Source of the DNA: Gallionella sp963842555
GTDB taxonomy: Bacteria; Pseudomonadota; Gammaproteobacteria; Burkholderiales; Gallionellaceae
DNA: 64,000 bases
Reading direction: 5' to 3'
Assembly: GCA_963842555.1 (NCBI GenBank)
Contig: CAWJHB010000001.1
Location: forward strand, 1-64,000
Below are positions 16,393-24,526 of the stretch, one piece after another. Position numbers and translations under genes: made by a program. Positions within the stretch are counted from its first letter, which is position 1. Every line of letters starts with the position of its first letter. The notes below the pieces were generated by a model. The model worked only from the letters and a program-made list of their open reading frames with translations. It ran no database searches and was not told where the DNA came from.

Positions 16393-17754
16393 TTAGAACA
16401 TATAGCTATAGCGCTCTATTTCCCACTTGCTCACGGTGAGATGGTAGGTCTCCCACTCTTCGCTTTTATAGCGAATGAACTCGTCACGCAATTCCTTGCC
16501 GAGGACGGACTCCACAAGGGGATCTGCAGCAAAAGCCGCGACTGCCTCTTGTAGCGTCTGGGGCAGAAACTCAATTCCACGCTCGTTACGCTCCACCTCG
16601 GAAATGGCATACAGATTATCTTCGTTGGGATTGCCCGGGTCCAGTCCTTCGCGGATTCCTTCCAGCCCTGCGGCCAGCGCCAGTGTCGCGGCCAGATACG
16701 GGTTCACCGCACCGTCGGCATTGCGAGATTCGCAACGACCGCCGCCAGCCGGTACGCGCACGGAGTTGGTACGATTATTTGAGCCATAGGAGTTGAACAC
16801 CGGCGCCCAGGAAAAATAGCTCATGGCACCCCTGCGCACCAGTCTTTTATAGCTGTTGACCGTGGGTGCGAACACTGCGCAGAGGGCGCGGCCGTGCTTG
16901 AGTATGCCCGCAATGAACTGATAACCCAACGGGGTGAGGCCGATGCCCCGTGGATCGTCTTTGGGATCGCAGGCGAAGAGGTTGCGGCCGCCGTTCAGGT
17001 CGTAAAGGGACATGTTAAAGTGAGCTCCGTTACCGGTTTTGTCGGCGAATGGCTTGGGCATCATCGTGGCAAGCAATCCCTCTTCCCTGGCGTAGTGCTT
17101 GGCCATGAAGCGGAAGAAGGTGAGCCGGTCGCAGGTGGTAAGAGCATCGGCATAGTTGAAGTCGAACTCGAACTGGCCGTTGGCATCCTCATGGTCGAAG
17201 GAATACAGGTCCCAGCCGAGGCCGTTGATGGCAGTAGCCATCTTGTCCAGCCAGGTGAAACTGTTGGTAAAGCCGCGCACGTCGTAGCAAGCCTTGGCCA
17301 GCTTGTCCTCTGCATCAGGCACCGAAAGGTTTCCGTTTGCGTCCTGGCCCAACAGGAATATCTCACATTCGATACCCAGGTTCATGCCGTAGCCCATTTC
17401 AGCCGCCGCAGCCAGTTGGTTTTGCAGCGCGACACGGGTGTTCAGCGGATAAGGCTTCCCCTGGAAATGATTGTCGGCGGGTATCCATGCAATCTTCGGC
17501 TCCCACGGTAGCTGAATCAGGCGGCTAAAATCGGGTACCGAGGTGATCTCGTCGTCGTTGGGTGCCTGGCCCAATCCGTCAAGGGCATAACCGGTGTAAC
17601 GCTCGGAACCTTTGGCCATTTGCCTGAGGTGATCGATCGGCACCACCTTGGCTTTGGGTGCGCCATGGATATCCACATAAGCACCGATGCAGTACTTTAC
17701 GCCCTTGTCGGACAGTTCTTTCTGGAGGCTTGAAACATCTTCGATTGAGAGCAT
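16393..17754 (-). CDS. glnT: glutamine synthetase, type III/GlnT-like
   Basis: 453 residues from ATG 17754 with AAAGGAA nine bases upstream. Glutamine synthetase landmarks: the Glu-rich ligands in GIECEIFLLG (about 128), FDHEDANGQFEFDF (about 184), the substrate motif GNGAHFNMSL (about 240), the ATP-binding region NSYKRLVRRG and RVPAGGGRCESRNADGAVNP. The subfamily matches the GlnT/type III-like enzymes found in urea/guanidine carboxylase operons. It could capture the ammonia released by guanidine breakdown, or ligate an amine to glutamate like gamma-glutamylamide synthetases. No adenylylation tyrosine motif is evident. The gene is 10 bases upstream of the regulator gene. Confidence 0.87.
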   Translation of the reverse strand: MLSIEDVSSLQKELSDKGVKYCIGAYVDIHGAPKAKVVPIDHLRQMAKGSERYTGYALDGLGQAPNDDEITSVPDFSRLIQLPWEPKIAWIPADNHFQGKPYPLNTRVALQNQLAAAAEMGYGMNLGIECEIFLLGQDANGNLSVPDAEDKLAKACYDVRGFTNSFTWLDKMATAINGLGWDLYSFDHEDANGQFEFDFNYADALTTCDRLTFFRFMAKHYAREEGLLATMMPKPFADKTGNGAHFNMSLYDLNGGRNLFACDPKDDPRGIGLTPLGYQFIAGILKHGRALCAVFAPTVNSYKRLVRRGAMSYFSWAPVFNSYGSNNRTNSVRVPAGGGRCESRNADGAVNPYLAATLALAAGLEGIREGLDPGNPNEDNLYAISEVERNERGIEFLPQTLQEAVAAFAADPLVESVLGKELRDEFIRYKSEEWETYHLTVSKWEIERYSYMF

Positions 17755-17809
17755 TGAGGTTCCTTTGTGTTAATTGTGGGCGTTAATTACAGTTGTGATG
17801 AAAAAAATG

Positions 17810-18580
17810 TCAGGTGCGGTCGCCGAAATTCGAGTCGTAGGAATGGTTCAGCGGCGGAATCTCCGAGAGTCCCTGCAGGATCAGCGCACCCAGGTCTTCC
17901 ACCAACCATGCGAAGCCGACACGGCCTTTGTCGGCATCCGCTTGGCTGGGCGATCCCGTAACGCCGTTGATGCTGGTGCGATTGACCGGGTGGGCGAAGA
18001 TGCAGCCGCCCGTGCGGTCGGGGTCGTCGGCATCAGCGCACTGATCGGGGCGGACTGCGTCCGGCGCGATGGTCAACATCAGCGAGGTTTCGGCGGCGTT
18101 GGCATGCCAGTCGTCGGCATCGGCGAAATGGAAATGGCGCACGCGTTCGCTGATGGTGGCGGTATTCAGCACTGCTACCATCAACTCATCATGTTCGGCC
18201 CGCAGCATTTCCAGCGCGCACCGCAGCGGGGCCGCGTTGGTCACATGAGCATTCACGATGAACAGACGCCGCACGCCGCTGGCATAAGCCCAGTCGCCAA
18301 TCTGCTTGACCAACTCGATCAGCGTGACGGGTTGCAATGCTATGGTTCCAGGCCAGCGCCGGCTATGGCCGAGCGAACAGCCGTAGGGCAGCACGGGCAG
18401 CATGGGAACGCCGGTCCGTTGCGACACGGCAAGACATAGTTCTTCCGCAATGATCGTGTCCACGCCACAGCCTAGATGAGGGCCATGCTGCTCGGTTGCG
18501 CCTACCGGAAGTATCGCGGCATTGCCGGATGCAGCCAGTACGGCGGGAATCTCTGACCAGGTAAGTTCGGACCAGCGCAT
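17810..18580 (-). CDS. creatininase-family amidohydrolase
   Basis: 256 residues. The creatininase (creatinine amidohydrolase) signature is clear: ILPVGATEQHGPHL with metal-binding Glu and His (about residue 30), a following aspartate in GCGVDTIIAEEL, YGCSLGHSRRWPGTIAL, FIVNAHVTNAAPL and WHANAAETSLML. Family members open cyclic amides such as creatinine or strip formyl or peptide groups from cofactors. In an operon for a guanidine compound it might release guanidine from a larger guanidino compound; that is inference. It is 11 bases downstream of the ABC ATPase gene. Confidence 0.85.
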   Translation of the reverse strand: MRWSELTWSEIPAVLAASGNAAILPVGATEQHGPHLGCGVDTIIAEELCLAVSQRTGVPMLPVLPYGCSLGHSRRWPGTIALQPVTLIELVKQIGDWAYASGVRRLFIVNAHVTNAAPLRCALEMLRAEHDELMVAVLNTATISERVRHFHFADADDWHANAAETSLMLTIAPDAVRPDQCADADDPDRTGGCIFAHPVNRTSINGVTGSPSQADADKGRVGFAWLVEDLGALILQGLSEIPPLNHSYDSNFGDRT

Positions 18581-18590
18581 GCTTTGTTCC

Positions 18591-19514
18591 TTATTCGATA
18601 TTATCGGTCACGTTGGTGAACCGGATCATGTGTGGCTTTACGGCCTGTTCTTCCTCGGATTCCTGCACCTCAGCGGGATGGATCAGTTCCTCCAAACGTG
18701 CCTTGGTAGCAAGAAATTCCGGCGAGGTGGTCGAGGTGAAAGCACGCGGCCGCGGTACGGGTACTTCGATCAATTCCTGCACCTCGCCCGGATTGGCCTT
18801 GAGCACTAAAATACGGTCTGCAAGGAAAATGGCCTCGTCCAGATCGTGTGTGATGAACAGCACCGTGATGTCAATGTTGCGCCAGATATCCAGCAAATGC
18901 GCCTGCATCTTGGCGCGCGTCATCGCATCCAGGGCGCCGAACGGTTCGTCCATTAGTAGAATGCGCGGCTGGTTTACCAGTGCCCTTGCGATCGCAACCC
19001 GTTGCCGCATGCCTCCGGAGAGCTGATGCGGATAGGCATTGGCAAATTTTTGCAGGCCAACCAGATCCAGCCACAAGGAGGCTTCACGTTCCGCTTCGTC
19101 GCGAGCATGGCCGTTCATCTGCGGGCCGAACATGACGTTTTTCTTCACCGTCAGCCAGGGAAACAGGGAGTAGCCCTGAAACACCATGCCTCGGTCCTGG
19201 CCCGGCCCCTTGATCGGTTTGCCGTCCAGCAGCGCGTCACCAGAGCTATGGTTCTCGAGGCCTGCCAGGATACGGATCAAGGTCGACTTGCCGCAACCGG
19301 AGGGACCGATGACGCAGAGGAATTCCCGCCGGTGGATGCTGAAATCGATGTCGCGCAGGGCCTCCACTTCTCCGTGGGACGTACGGAAGCGCTTGCCCAG
19401 CTTACGCACCTCCAGGATCACCTCGCGCTGTTTGATTCGTTCGAAACGCGCCCTGACGGCATCGGATTGGTCTAGGTAACTCGGCATATTTGGCCCCATT
19501 ATTCTCATGTTCAT
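18591..19514 (-). CDS. ABC transporter ATP-binding protein (nitrate/taurine/urea-carboxylase-associated type)
   Basis: 307 residues from ATG 19514, 22 bases after the permease stop. An in-frame extension to 19643 runs backwards through the permease gene and is rejected. Walker A GPSGCGKST, Q-loop MVFQGYSLFPW, signature LSGGMRQR, Walker B ILLMDEPFGALD and switch THDLDEA are all intact, so the ATPase should be active. It belongs with the TauB/SsuB/NrtD branch. With the permease and binding protein it forms the uptake system of the guanidine operon. Confidence 0.92.
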   Translation of the reverse strand: MNMRIMGPNMPSYLDQSDAVRARFERIKQREVILEVRKLGKRFRTSHGEVEALRDIDFSIHRREFLCVIGPSGCGKSTLIRILAGLENHSSGDALLDGKPIKGPGQDRGMVFQGYSLFPWLTVKKNVMFGPQMNGHARDEAEREASLWLDLVGLQKFANAYPHQLSGGMRQRVAIARALVNQPRILLMDEPFGALDAMTRAKMQAHLLDIWRNIDITVLFITHDLDEAIFLADRILVLKANPGEVQELIEVPVPRPRAFTSTTSPEFLATKARLEELIHPAEVQESEEEQAVKPHMIRFTNVTDNIE

Positions 19515-19536
19515 ATCCTGTTCCGACGGCGTAGCA

Positions 19537-20505
19537 TCAACGCCGCTCCATGGCCCGGTCCCAAGGGAACAGCCGCCGGCTGAGCCGAGCCAAAACCAAG
19601 TCGGTGCCAAAGCCGATGATCCCGATAATGATGATCCCGGCATAGACGTTGGCGAAGTGCTGGTAGCGGGCCTGCTGGGTGATGTACCAGGTAATGCCGG
19701 TACTGGTGCCGATCAGTTCGGCCACAATCAGATAGGTCCAGGCCCAACCCAGCAGAATACGCTGGTCGCGATAGAGATCGGGCAAGATTCCCGGCACCAC
19801 CACACGTGTCAGTAGCCTTAGCCTTTTGGTACCCAGAGTTTTGGAGGCCTCGATGATGGTAGCCTCCAGCTTGCGAGTGGTGTTGGCAATGATGAGCACC
19901 TGCTGGAACAGGGTGCCGATAACGATGATTGCTATCTTGGGTCCGTCGTAGATGCCAAGTATGGCCACCGCCAGCGCACCGAAGGCGGGCGCCGGCAGGT
20001 AGCGAAAAAATTCAACAAAGGGCTCGCTTAGGCGTCCGAAGGGGACATAGGTGCCGGAGAGGATGCCAAGCGGAACACCGATGACGGAGGAAATTAGAAA
20101 CCCCCAAAAGATGACCTGGATACTGTGCCAAAGGCTGGCTGGCATCGAGGGTGTGTCGCTTTGCTGCGATTTTTGGGTTAATCCCGTGTATAGCGCCTTG
20201 GCGACCTCAATCGGCGCGGGCAGATAAATCGGATTGGCTGGTCTGCCGGCCGGGATAGCCAGGTGTCCCTTCTCCATGTTGGCGACTTCATTCACGAACA
20301 TGGATTTATCTACCAGGCTGCCGACTTGGAAGTAGTCCACACCGCCCGGATCCGTGATGAGGACCTTGGGATGCCAAACGTATGGCACGTAACTCACCAT
20401 GCACCAGATCAGCAACGGCAGCAAAAACGAGCCAACACCAAACAGGGTGCGCTTGTGCGCATCGAACCCAAAGTTGTCTTTGATCCATGTGGCAATCGTG
20501 CTCAT
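19537..20505 (-). CDS. ABC transporter permease (TauC/SsuC type)
   Basis: 322 residues. One membrane segment near the N-terminus (about 21-45) is followed by a periplasmic stretch of about 90 residues that is longer than in TauC, then five further segments. The coupling motif that contacts the ATPase lies in EASKTLGTKRLRLLTRVVVPGILPD, here cited as EASKTLG and VVVPGILPDL. It forms the membrane channel for the operon's substrate. The upstream binding-protein gene ends 32 bases away. Confidence 0.9.
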   Translation of the reverse strand: MSTIATWIKDNFGFDAHKRTLFGVGSFLLPLLIWCMVSYVPYVWHPKVLITDPGGVDYFQVGSLVDKSMFVNEVANMEKGHLAIPAGRPANPIYLPAPIEVAKALYTGLTQKSQQSDTPSMPASLWHSIQVIFWGFLISSVIGVPLGILSGTYVPFGRLSEPFVEFFRYLPAPAFGALAVAILGIYDGPKIAIIVIGTLFQQVLIIANTTRKLEATIIEASKTLGTKRLRLLTRVVVPGILPDLYRDQRILLGWAWTYLIVAELIGTSTGITWYITQQARYQHFANVYAGIIIIGIIGFGTDLVLARLSRRLFPWDRAMERR

Positions 20506-20537
20506 TTCCGCTCCGTCGTCAAAAGTTCAACCTATGC

Positions 20538-21539
20538 TTATTTGGCGTACATAAAGGATGAATCGATATAGCTGTTCAGATCCTGGGGGGTCTTGTACAC
20601 ACCGTTGGCTACGTTGAAGTCGTCCGCGACCTTGGACGAGCCGTAAATGGACTTGAAACCGGCGCGCTTGACGAAAATCTTCCTGCCCTCGGCCAGGTCC
20701 AGGAGCTTCGTTCCCTTGAGCAGGGGCAGATAAGCCTCTGGCGAAATGCCGACCCGGGCGGCCATGATCTTGACGGCGTCTGGCTGCGTCTTGGGATCGT
20801 TGATATACTTCACGACCCGGTCCCATACCTTCATCACCTTCAGCCAGTCGGCCCGACGCAGCTTGGCGCTGGCGGGACTGACCGCGAGCACGTCATAGAT
20901 CAGACCCGGTTCCTGCGCCGAGGTGTATACGGGATGCGACCCCGGCACTGCCTTCATGGCCTCGCCGGCGATGGGTTGCCAGGCTCCGATCGCCGCCACG
21001 TCGTTGGAAGCCAGCACTTGGGGCATCTCGTTGGTCTTGGCGTTGACTAGCGTGACGTCCGATTCATGCATGCCCGCCTTCTTGAGGCCGTCAAGCAGCA
21101 GCAGGTGTTCCACCAACCCGACCTCCACCGATACCTTCTTTCCCTTGAGATCCTTGAGCGTGTTAATGCCTGGCTTGCCGACAATAATGTCGTTGCCGTT
21201 AGAATAGTCGGTCAGCATGATCATCACGCTCTTGCCGCCACCAGCCCCGGTCACCAGCGTATCGCCGTTGGTCATGAGGTCCGCGTCAATCTTACCGGCA
21301 GTGTAGGCATCCATCGACGCTGAATAGTCGAACCACTGGAAATTGACATCCACACCTGCCTCTTTGAACCAACCCTTGTCGATGGCCACCTCCCAAGCTA
21401 CCCAACCTGGCCAATCGCTATACCCAATAGTCAGGGGTTGCGCGGCATTGGCCGAGACTGAGCCAAGCACCGTCAGGGTTACAAATATTGATTTCGCAAT
21501 CCAATGTTTCATTGCAATACTGAGTTTTTTCGCATTCAT
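20538..21539 (-). CDS. ABC transporter periplasmic substrate-binding protein
   Basis: 333 residues from ATG 21539, with AAGGAA eight bases upstream; a longer frame to 21572 has no site. A signal peptide (about 1-32, FVTLTVLGSVSANAA) leads into a NMT1/TauA-type binding protein (LTIGYSDWPGWVAWEVAIDKG, cited as YSDWPGWVAWEVA). Homologues are often labelled 'urea carboxylase-related'; the surrounding genes make guanidine or a guanidinium compound the likely ligand. First gene of the operon, behind the sigma-54 promoter and palindrome. Confidence 0.9.
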   Translation of the reverse strand: MNAKKLSIAMKHWIAKSIFVTLTVLGSVSANAAQPLTIGYSDWPGWVAWEVAIDKGWFKEAGVDVNFQWFDYSASMDAYTAGKIDADLMTNGDTLVTGAGGGKSVMIMLTDYSNGNDIIVGKPGINTLKDLKGKKVSVEVGLVEHLLLLDGLKKAGMHESDVTLVNAKTNEMPQVLASNDVAAIGAWQPIAGEAMKAVPGSHPVYTSAQEPGLIYDVLAVSPASAKLRRADWLKVMKVWDRVVKYINDPKTQPDAVKIMAARVGISPEAYLPLLKGTKLLDLAEGRKIFVKRAGFKSIYGSSKVADDFNVANGVYKTPQDLNSYIDSSFMYAK

Positions 21540-21581
21540 GGTGGATTCCTTATAAAATAATAATAAAGACACTAATCAAAA

Positions 21582-21611
21582 AATATTACTAATTTTAATA
21601 TTAGTAATATT
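21582..21611. promoter_or_regulatory. perfect 12-bp inverted repeat over the start of the guanidine operon; probable operator
   Basis: AATATTACTAAT (21582-21593), a 6-base spacer, and its exact reverse complement ATTAGTAATATT (21600-21611). The predicted sigma-54 start is near 21613, so the palindrome covers about +2 to +31, a place where a bound protein would block initiation or escape. It contains half-sites TATTAC-N14-GTAATA, similar in layout to the NikR operator (GTATGA-N16-TCATAC). The NikR-like regulator in the operon is the likely ligand; this is inferred. It could also act as an RNA hairpin. Confidence 0.7.
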
Positions 21612-21624
21612 CAACTAGGTGATA

Positions 21625-21640
21625 AGCAAGAACAGTGCCA
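21625..21640 (-). promoter_or_regulatory. sigma-54 promoter of the guanidine operon
   Basis: On the minus strand TGGCAC-N5-TTGCTT, a full match to the -24/-12 consensus with exact spacing (TGGCAC at 21635-21640, TTGC at 21626-21629). It predicts a start near 21613, about 75 bases upstream of the binding-protein ATG, and implies control by nitrogen status through an NtrC-like activator. Confidence 0.85.
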
Positions 21641-21728
21641 TTTACTGAGCTCCATCCTATGATATTGAATTGTTTTGCATTATTTAAGAAGTCAAGGCAA
21701 CCTTACAAGGTTTGGCTTAAATTACGAT

Positions 21729-21753
21729 GCGTCATTTCGGTGCGTGGACGCAC
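21729..21753. promoter_or_regulatory. candidate activator site upstream of the sigma-54 promoter
   Basis: Two overlapping dyads: GCGTC-N5-GGTGC (21729-21743), which keeps one exact NtrC half-site, and the perfect GTGCGT-GG-ACGCAC (21740-21753). They lie about 90-115 bp upstream of the -24 box, the usual range for an enhancer. Weaker than the torF site. Confidence 0.4.
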
Positions 21754-22220
21754 AACTTTGTGGCGGGAACGAGAAAGCGCGTGATTCTTTTTCCAAAAAT
21801 GACAAAGGGGTGAATAGCATTGCGATCTGAGGTCGATTTTTTTGCCAGTTGAAGTGGGAGGAATTATCCATAATGAACCGCTTTTTGCGATTTGGATTCG
21901 ACAGCCTGAAAATGACGAGGCTTGGGCTCAATGTCGTTTTAACAACGCGTAACGACAAAAGGCAGCCACTGCCGGAAGAATGTATTTCCTTACTTGGAAA
22001 GACGCGTCGTGAAGAAGGTTCGCTCACCCCATCCACAACATTGCCCAGCACACCAACGAATATTTCCATGCCATCGGTCAGCATTTGGAGCTGCGCTTTA
22101 TTGGGCTTGTCCAGGTTAATCATGGCCAACGTTTCATCTTAGAAAGCCTTGTTGCTAATGCTAGTAGTACGGCGTAGCATCTAAATCGCAATAGTTACGG
22201 ATTACTGTTGCACACCTTTG

Positions 22221-22250
22221 GCGCACATCCCTTATAAGATGTGCGCTTTC
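22221..22250 (+). terminator. rho-independent terminator-like hairpin
   Basis: GCGCACATC (22221-22229) and GATGTGCGC (22238-22246) form a 9-bp perfect stem with an 8-base loop, followed by TTTCTTATT. No convincing plus-strand gene lies just upstream, so it probably belongs to one that has been lost. Confidence 0.55.
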
Positions 22251-22260
22251 TTATTGCCTT

Positions 22261-22452
22261 CTAGAGGATGATGCCTTTGAACTGCTGTGATTTTATTACC
22301 ACTCGTTGAGAGAGTTTTTGCATCATATGTCGGTGCATCTTCGGAAGTAAATTCTGAATGGTCGTGTAGATTCGAGCTTCTGGTACTGGCGGCTTGTAAC
22401 CCAAAGAATTATGTAGACGAGTGGTGTTGTTGTGCCGTAAAGGAATGATCAA
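22261..22452 (-). pseudogene. 3' remnant of an IS3/IS481-type transposase
   Basis: About 60 codons. The peptide NNTTRLHNSLGYKPPVPEA is the C-terminal end of the integrase-core transposases of the IS3/IS481 group. The catalytic DDE part is absent and the reading frame has no proper start, so this is a relic. It directly precedes the Dph6-like gene on the opposite strand. Confidence 0.7.
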
Positions 22453-22518
22453 TGCTGCGCAAACCGGAATTGAAACGGATCCAAGTACCTTATTCTTTTA
22501 CATCTCTTTGTGGTGACC

Positions 22519-23217
22519 ATGCGTAAAAAAACCTGGCTTAGTTGGAGCAGTGGCAAGGACAGTGCATGGGCGCTGCAGGTATTGCGCGAATCAACCCAAT
22601 ATGAGGTGGCCGGACTATTCACCACCGTCAACACTGTGTTCCAGCGTGTCGCCATGCATGCGGTCCGCATCGAGTTGCTGCATCGGCAGACTCAGGCTGT
22701 CGGCTTGCCATTGCACCTGATCGAAATTCCTTACCCCTGTTCCAATGAGCAGTATGCCGCCGTGATGGCGGATTTTGTTGCGCACGCGCGTAATGATGGT
22801 GTGAGCTGCATGGCATTCGGTGATTTGTTTTTGCAGGATGTCCGACACTACCGCGAAGAAAATTTGAAAGGCACCGGTATTGAACCGATATTCCCGTTGT
22901 GGGGCATGCCGACACGTGAGCTGGTCATGGAAATGCTTGTGGGCGGTTTGCGCGCCTGTCTAACCTGTGTCGATCCGCGTGTACTGCCAGCCGAATTTGC
23001 CGGTCGCGAACTGTCGCAGGACCTGCTGGATGGCCTGCCACCCGGCGTTGATCCGTGTGGCGAAAATGGGGAGTTCCACACCTTTGCGTTTGCCGGGCCC
23101 ATGTTCACCCGTGCACTGGACATTGAACTTGGCGAGACAGTCGCGCGTGATGGTTTTGTCTTCGCCGATTGCTGGTTACGTGATGAAGCTGCCAGTAGCC
23201 AGTCCGCTACCGGGTGA
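22519..23217 (+). CDS. Dph6-like PP-loop ATPase (diphthine-ammonia ligase family)
   Basis: 232 residues from ATG 22519; GTG codons at 22510 and 22513 are alternatives. The PP-loop SWSSGKDSAWAL near the N-terminus binds ATP for adenylation, and the family motifs GDLFLQDVRHYREENL, FPLWGMPTRELVMEM and DPCGENGEFHTF are present. The archaeal and eukaryotic relative Dph6 amidates diphthine on elongation factor 2; bacteria have no diphthamide, so the bacterial substrate is unknown, perhaps an amide-forming modification. Its neighbours are IS remnants and gene-poor sequence, so no operon helps. Confidence 0.8.
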   Translation: MRKKTWLSWSSGKDSAWALQVLRESTQYEVAGLFTTVNTVFQRVAMHAVRIELLHRQTQAVGLPLHLIEIPYPCSNEQYAAVMADFVAHARNDGVSCMAFGDLFLQDVRHYREENLKGTGIEPIFPLWGMPTRELVMEMLVGGLRACLTCVDPRVLPAEFAGRELSQDLLDGLPPGVDPCGENGEFHTFAFAGPMFTRALDIELGETVARDGFVFADCWLRDEAASSQSATG

Positions 23218-23320
23218 ACTGCAATGCTTTGACTCGAGCTCGACAGCGGGCCAAGCGCACCAAAGAGTTCTTCACCAGTAGTCGTATCTACAACTAAAGC
23301 CGCAGGTACGCCGGCGACAA

Positions 23321-23512
23321 TTCCCTGTTCCGCTTCTGTTATTCCCTGATACACCCACTCTAGATTCCCTGTTACCTGATTAAAAACTCCCTGTTAATTA
23401 TTTCATCGCTTTGACGCTGAAGCGCTGGAAGTGGCTTGCAGACTGCCTTGGCGCGACACGATCTCATAAAATGCACCGGGAAATCCTTAAAATTCCCTGT
23501 ATTTTTTCCCTG
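23321..23512. repeat. string of CCCTG motifs, first cluster
   Basis: (A)(T)TCCCTG occurs at 23323, 23344, 23367 and 23389 with a step of 21-23 bp, then at 23495 and 23508. The bases between are unrelated to each other, so this is neither a tandem repeat nor a CRISPR array. A matching string occurs at 24860-25027. Confidence 0.7.
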
Positions 23513-23636
23513 TTAGCAGGGCAAATGCGGCAGAGCATGGTTCGCACTAGACTGTGCCCACCGCCAGCCACGCCATAACCACAAACCCGCGGAAACCACA
23601 GCAGATAAGCCTTTTCAGCGCTTTTCTGTTTTCTTC
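23490..23636. repeat. dispersed ~145-bp repeat, copy A
   Basis: Runs from AATTCCCTGTATTTTT to GCCTTTTCAGCGCTTTTCTG and matches 25008-25137 with a few substitutions and small gaps. It starts inside a CCCTG cluster and includes TTCGCACTAGACT and GCCCACCGCCAGCCAC. No coding potential is credible in either orientation. Confidence 0.8.
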
Positions 23637-24023
23637 CCAACCTCAATAAGCTGTCCAAAACGGGCTAATTATGCTCCTGCTTGGTCACAATTTGGTCACA
23701 ACTGGTTTCGGCTAGTTTGCGTTCCCTTTCCACTTGTCTTTGGTGTCAGCCATGCGTGATATCTTCCAAGACAATCTGGAGAAAGCCCTACACTGTGACG
23801 GGCATCAGAACTGGTATCGGCTCATTCTCAACGATTTGGGAAGCAAGCATTCAAGCTGCCCTTCGGTATGGAAAGGCATCGTTGCTGGCGCGATGAGGGC
23901 CATGATGTGCTCTGGCTCGCTGCCGGTTAGCGCAGCTCGTTCCACCCTCCTCCAGCACCTTCCATGTGCGCTTTCAATGATGCGCGACAGCACAACGGAA
24001 TAGTTGCGGACCACAAATAATAC
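23637..24023. other. 387 bp without a supportable gene
   Basis: Short ORFs occur in both strands (for example 23734-24003 plus and 23805-24014 minus), but none has a ribosome site or recognisable sequence. A short direct repeat TTGGTCACAA/TTTGGTCACAA lies at about 23678-23700. Confidence 0.4.
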
Positions 24024-24029
24024 TTGACA
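24024..24029 (+). promoter_or_regulatory. -35-like TTGACA upstream of the small membrane-peptide gene
   Basis: TTGACA at 24024-24029 is followed after about 17-18 bases by an AT-rich but poor -10 (AAATAT). Downstream, TGCCA/TGGCA dyads (about 24053-24080 and 24091) may be protein-binding sites. Weak evidence. Confidence 0.3.
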
Positions 24030-24144
24030 AACTTACTTGGATATGCAAAATATGCCAATACATTTTGTGGCATCAAAGGCAAAGTATAGTGGCATAAACT
24101 CAGTCACTTATCGAATCGAGTATCACATCTAGGAGGCTGCAATC

Positions 24145-24273
24145 ATGTCCTTTAAACCAGATCACAAACCCGATATGGATGAAGTAAAATATTTCGGCGA
24201 ACTTGGTTGGCTTGCGACTATGTCCGTAGCTATAGTCGCCGTATCTCCATATCTTCTTCAGCTAATCCACTGA
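24145..24273 (+). CDS. 42-residue single-span membrane peptide
   Basis: A perfect AGGAGG (24131-24136) lies eight bases before ATG 24145, and the ORF ends TGA at 24271-24273. The product starts charged and soluble (MSFKPDHKPDMDEVKYFGEL) and ends in one hydrophobic segment (about residues 22-40, LATMSVAIVAVSPYLLQLI). The layout is that of small accessory membrane proteins, but no family is recognised. The strong ribosome site in otherwise gene-poor DNA is the main argument. Confidence 0.55.
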   Translation: MSFKPDHKPDMDEVKYFGELGWLATMSVAIVAVSPYLLQLIH

Positions 24274-24436
24274 AACACTCTTTTGCTGGCATAGCAAGGC
24301 GGAGTTAAACGCTTTGCTAAACCGTGCGAAAATAATGGGCGCGTTTTCAACGAAGCGTAGCAGTATCACGCCGTCCGCGTGCTGAAAGTCAAAAAACCTC
24401 CTTCACACCTTTTCATGCAAAGCCGGTTTTAGCAGG

Positions 24437-24526
24437 GCTGAGAGCTATCTCAGGTCGGTGGGTTAGTACGCCTCACGCGTACGCACGCTTGTGTGCGGCA
24501 CATGAGGCAGGGGCAGCCCGCCTATA
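24437..24526 (+). ncRNA. candidate structured RNA or leader
   Basis: Three hairpins in 90 bases: CTGAGA-GCTA-TCTCAG (24438-24453); GCCTCA...TGAGGC (24470-24508) enclosing CGCAC/GTGCG; and a GGGC/GCCC stem. About 85 bases further on lies an AAGGAG site (24595-24600) and an ATG (24610) with a six-codon ORF ending TAG; read through that TAG, the frame gives a hydrophobic KQFVFYWLTALGAVQPL and a second TAG. It does not match any riboswitch class I know. Could be chance or the leader of a dead gene. Confidence 0.3.

Noticed and set aside
9240..18439. Many plus-strand ORFs of 80-295 codons opposite the guanidine operon
   Set aside because: GC-rich third positions of real minus-strand genes keep these frames open; none has a domain or ribosome site.
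19515..19643. 43-codon extension of the ABC ATPase
   Set aside because: It lies inside the permease gene in another frame and has no similarity to ABC proteins; ATG 19514 fits operon spacing.
21540..21720. Guanidine-I (ykkC) riboswitch upstream of the transporter gene
   Set aside because: The conserved ykkC blocks were looked for by eye and not found; the region is AT-rich with the palindrome instead. A covariance search would decide.
21722..22129. 135-codon minus-strand ORF upstream of the guanidine operon, and the overlapping plus-strand ORF 21849-22142
   Set aside because: Neither has a ribosome site or recognisable domain. The start MAMINLDKPNKAQLQMLTDG looks protein-like and could be a gene remnant, but the rest does not.
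24437..24526. Group II intron domain V or TPP riboswitch in the structured stretch
   Set aside because: The AGC triad and bulge of domain V are missing, and the CTGAGA is not followed by the other conserved TPP blocks.
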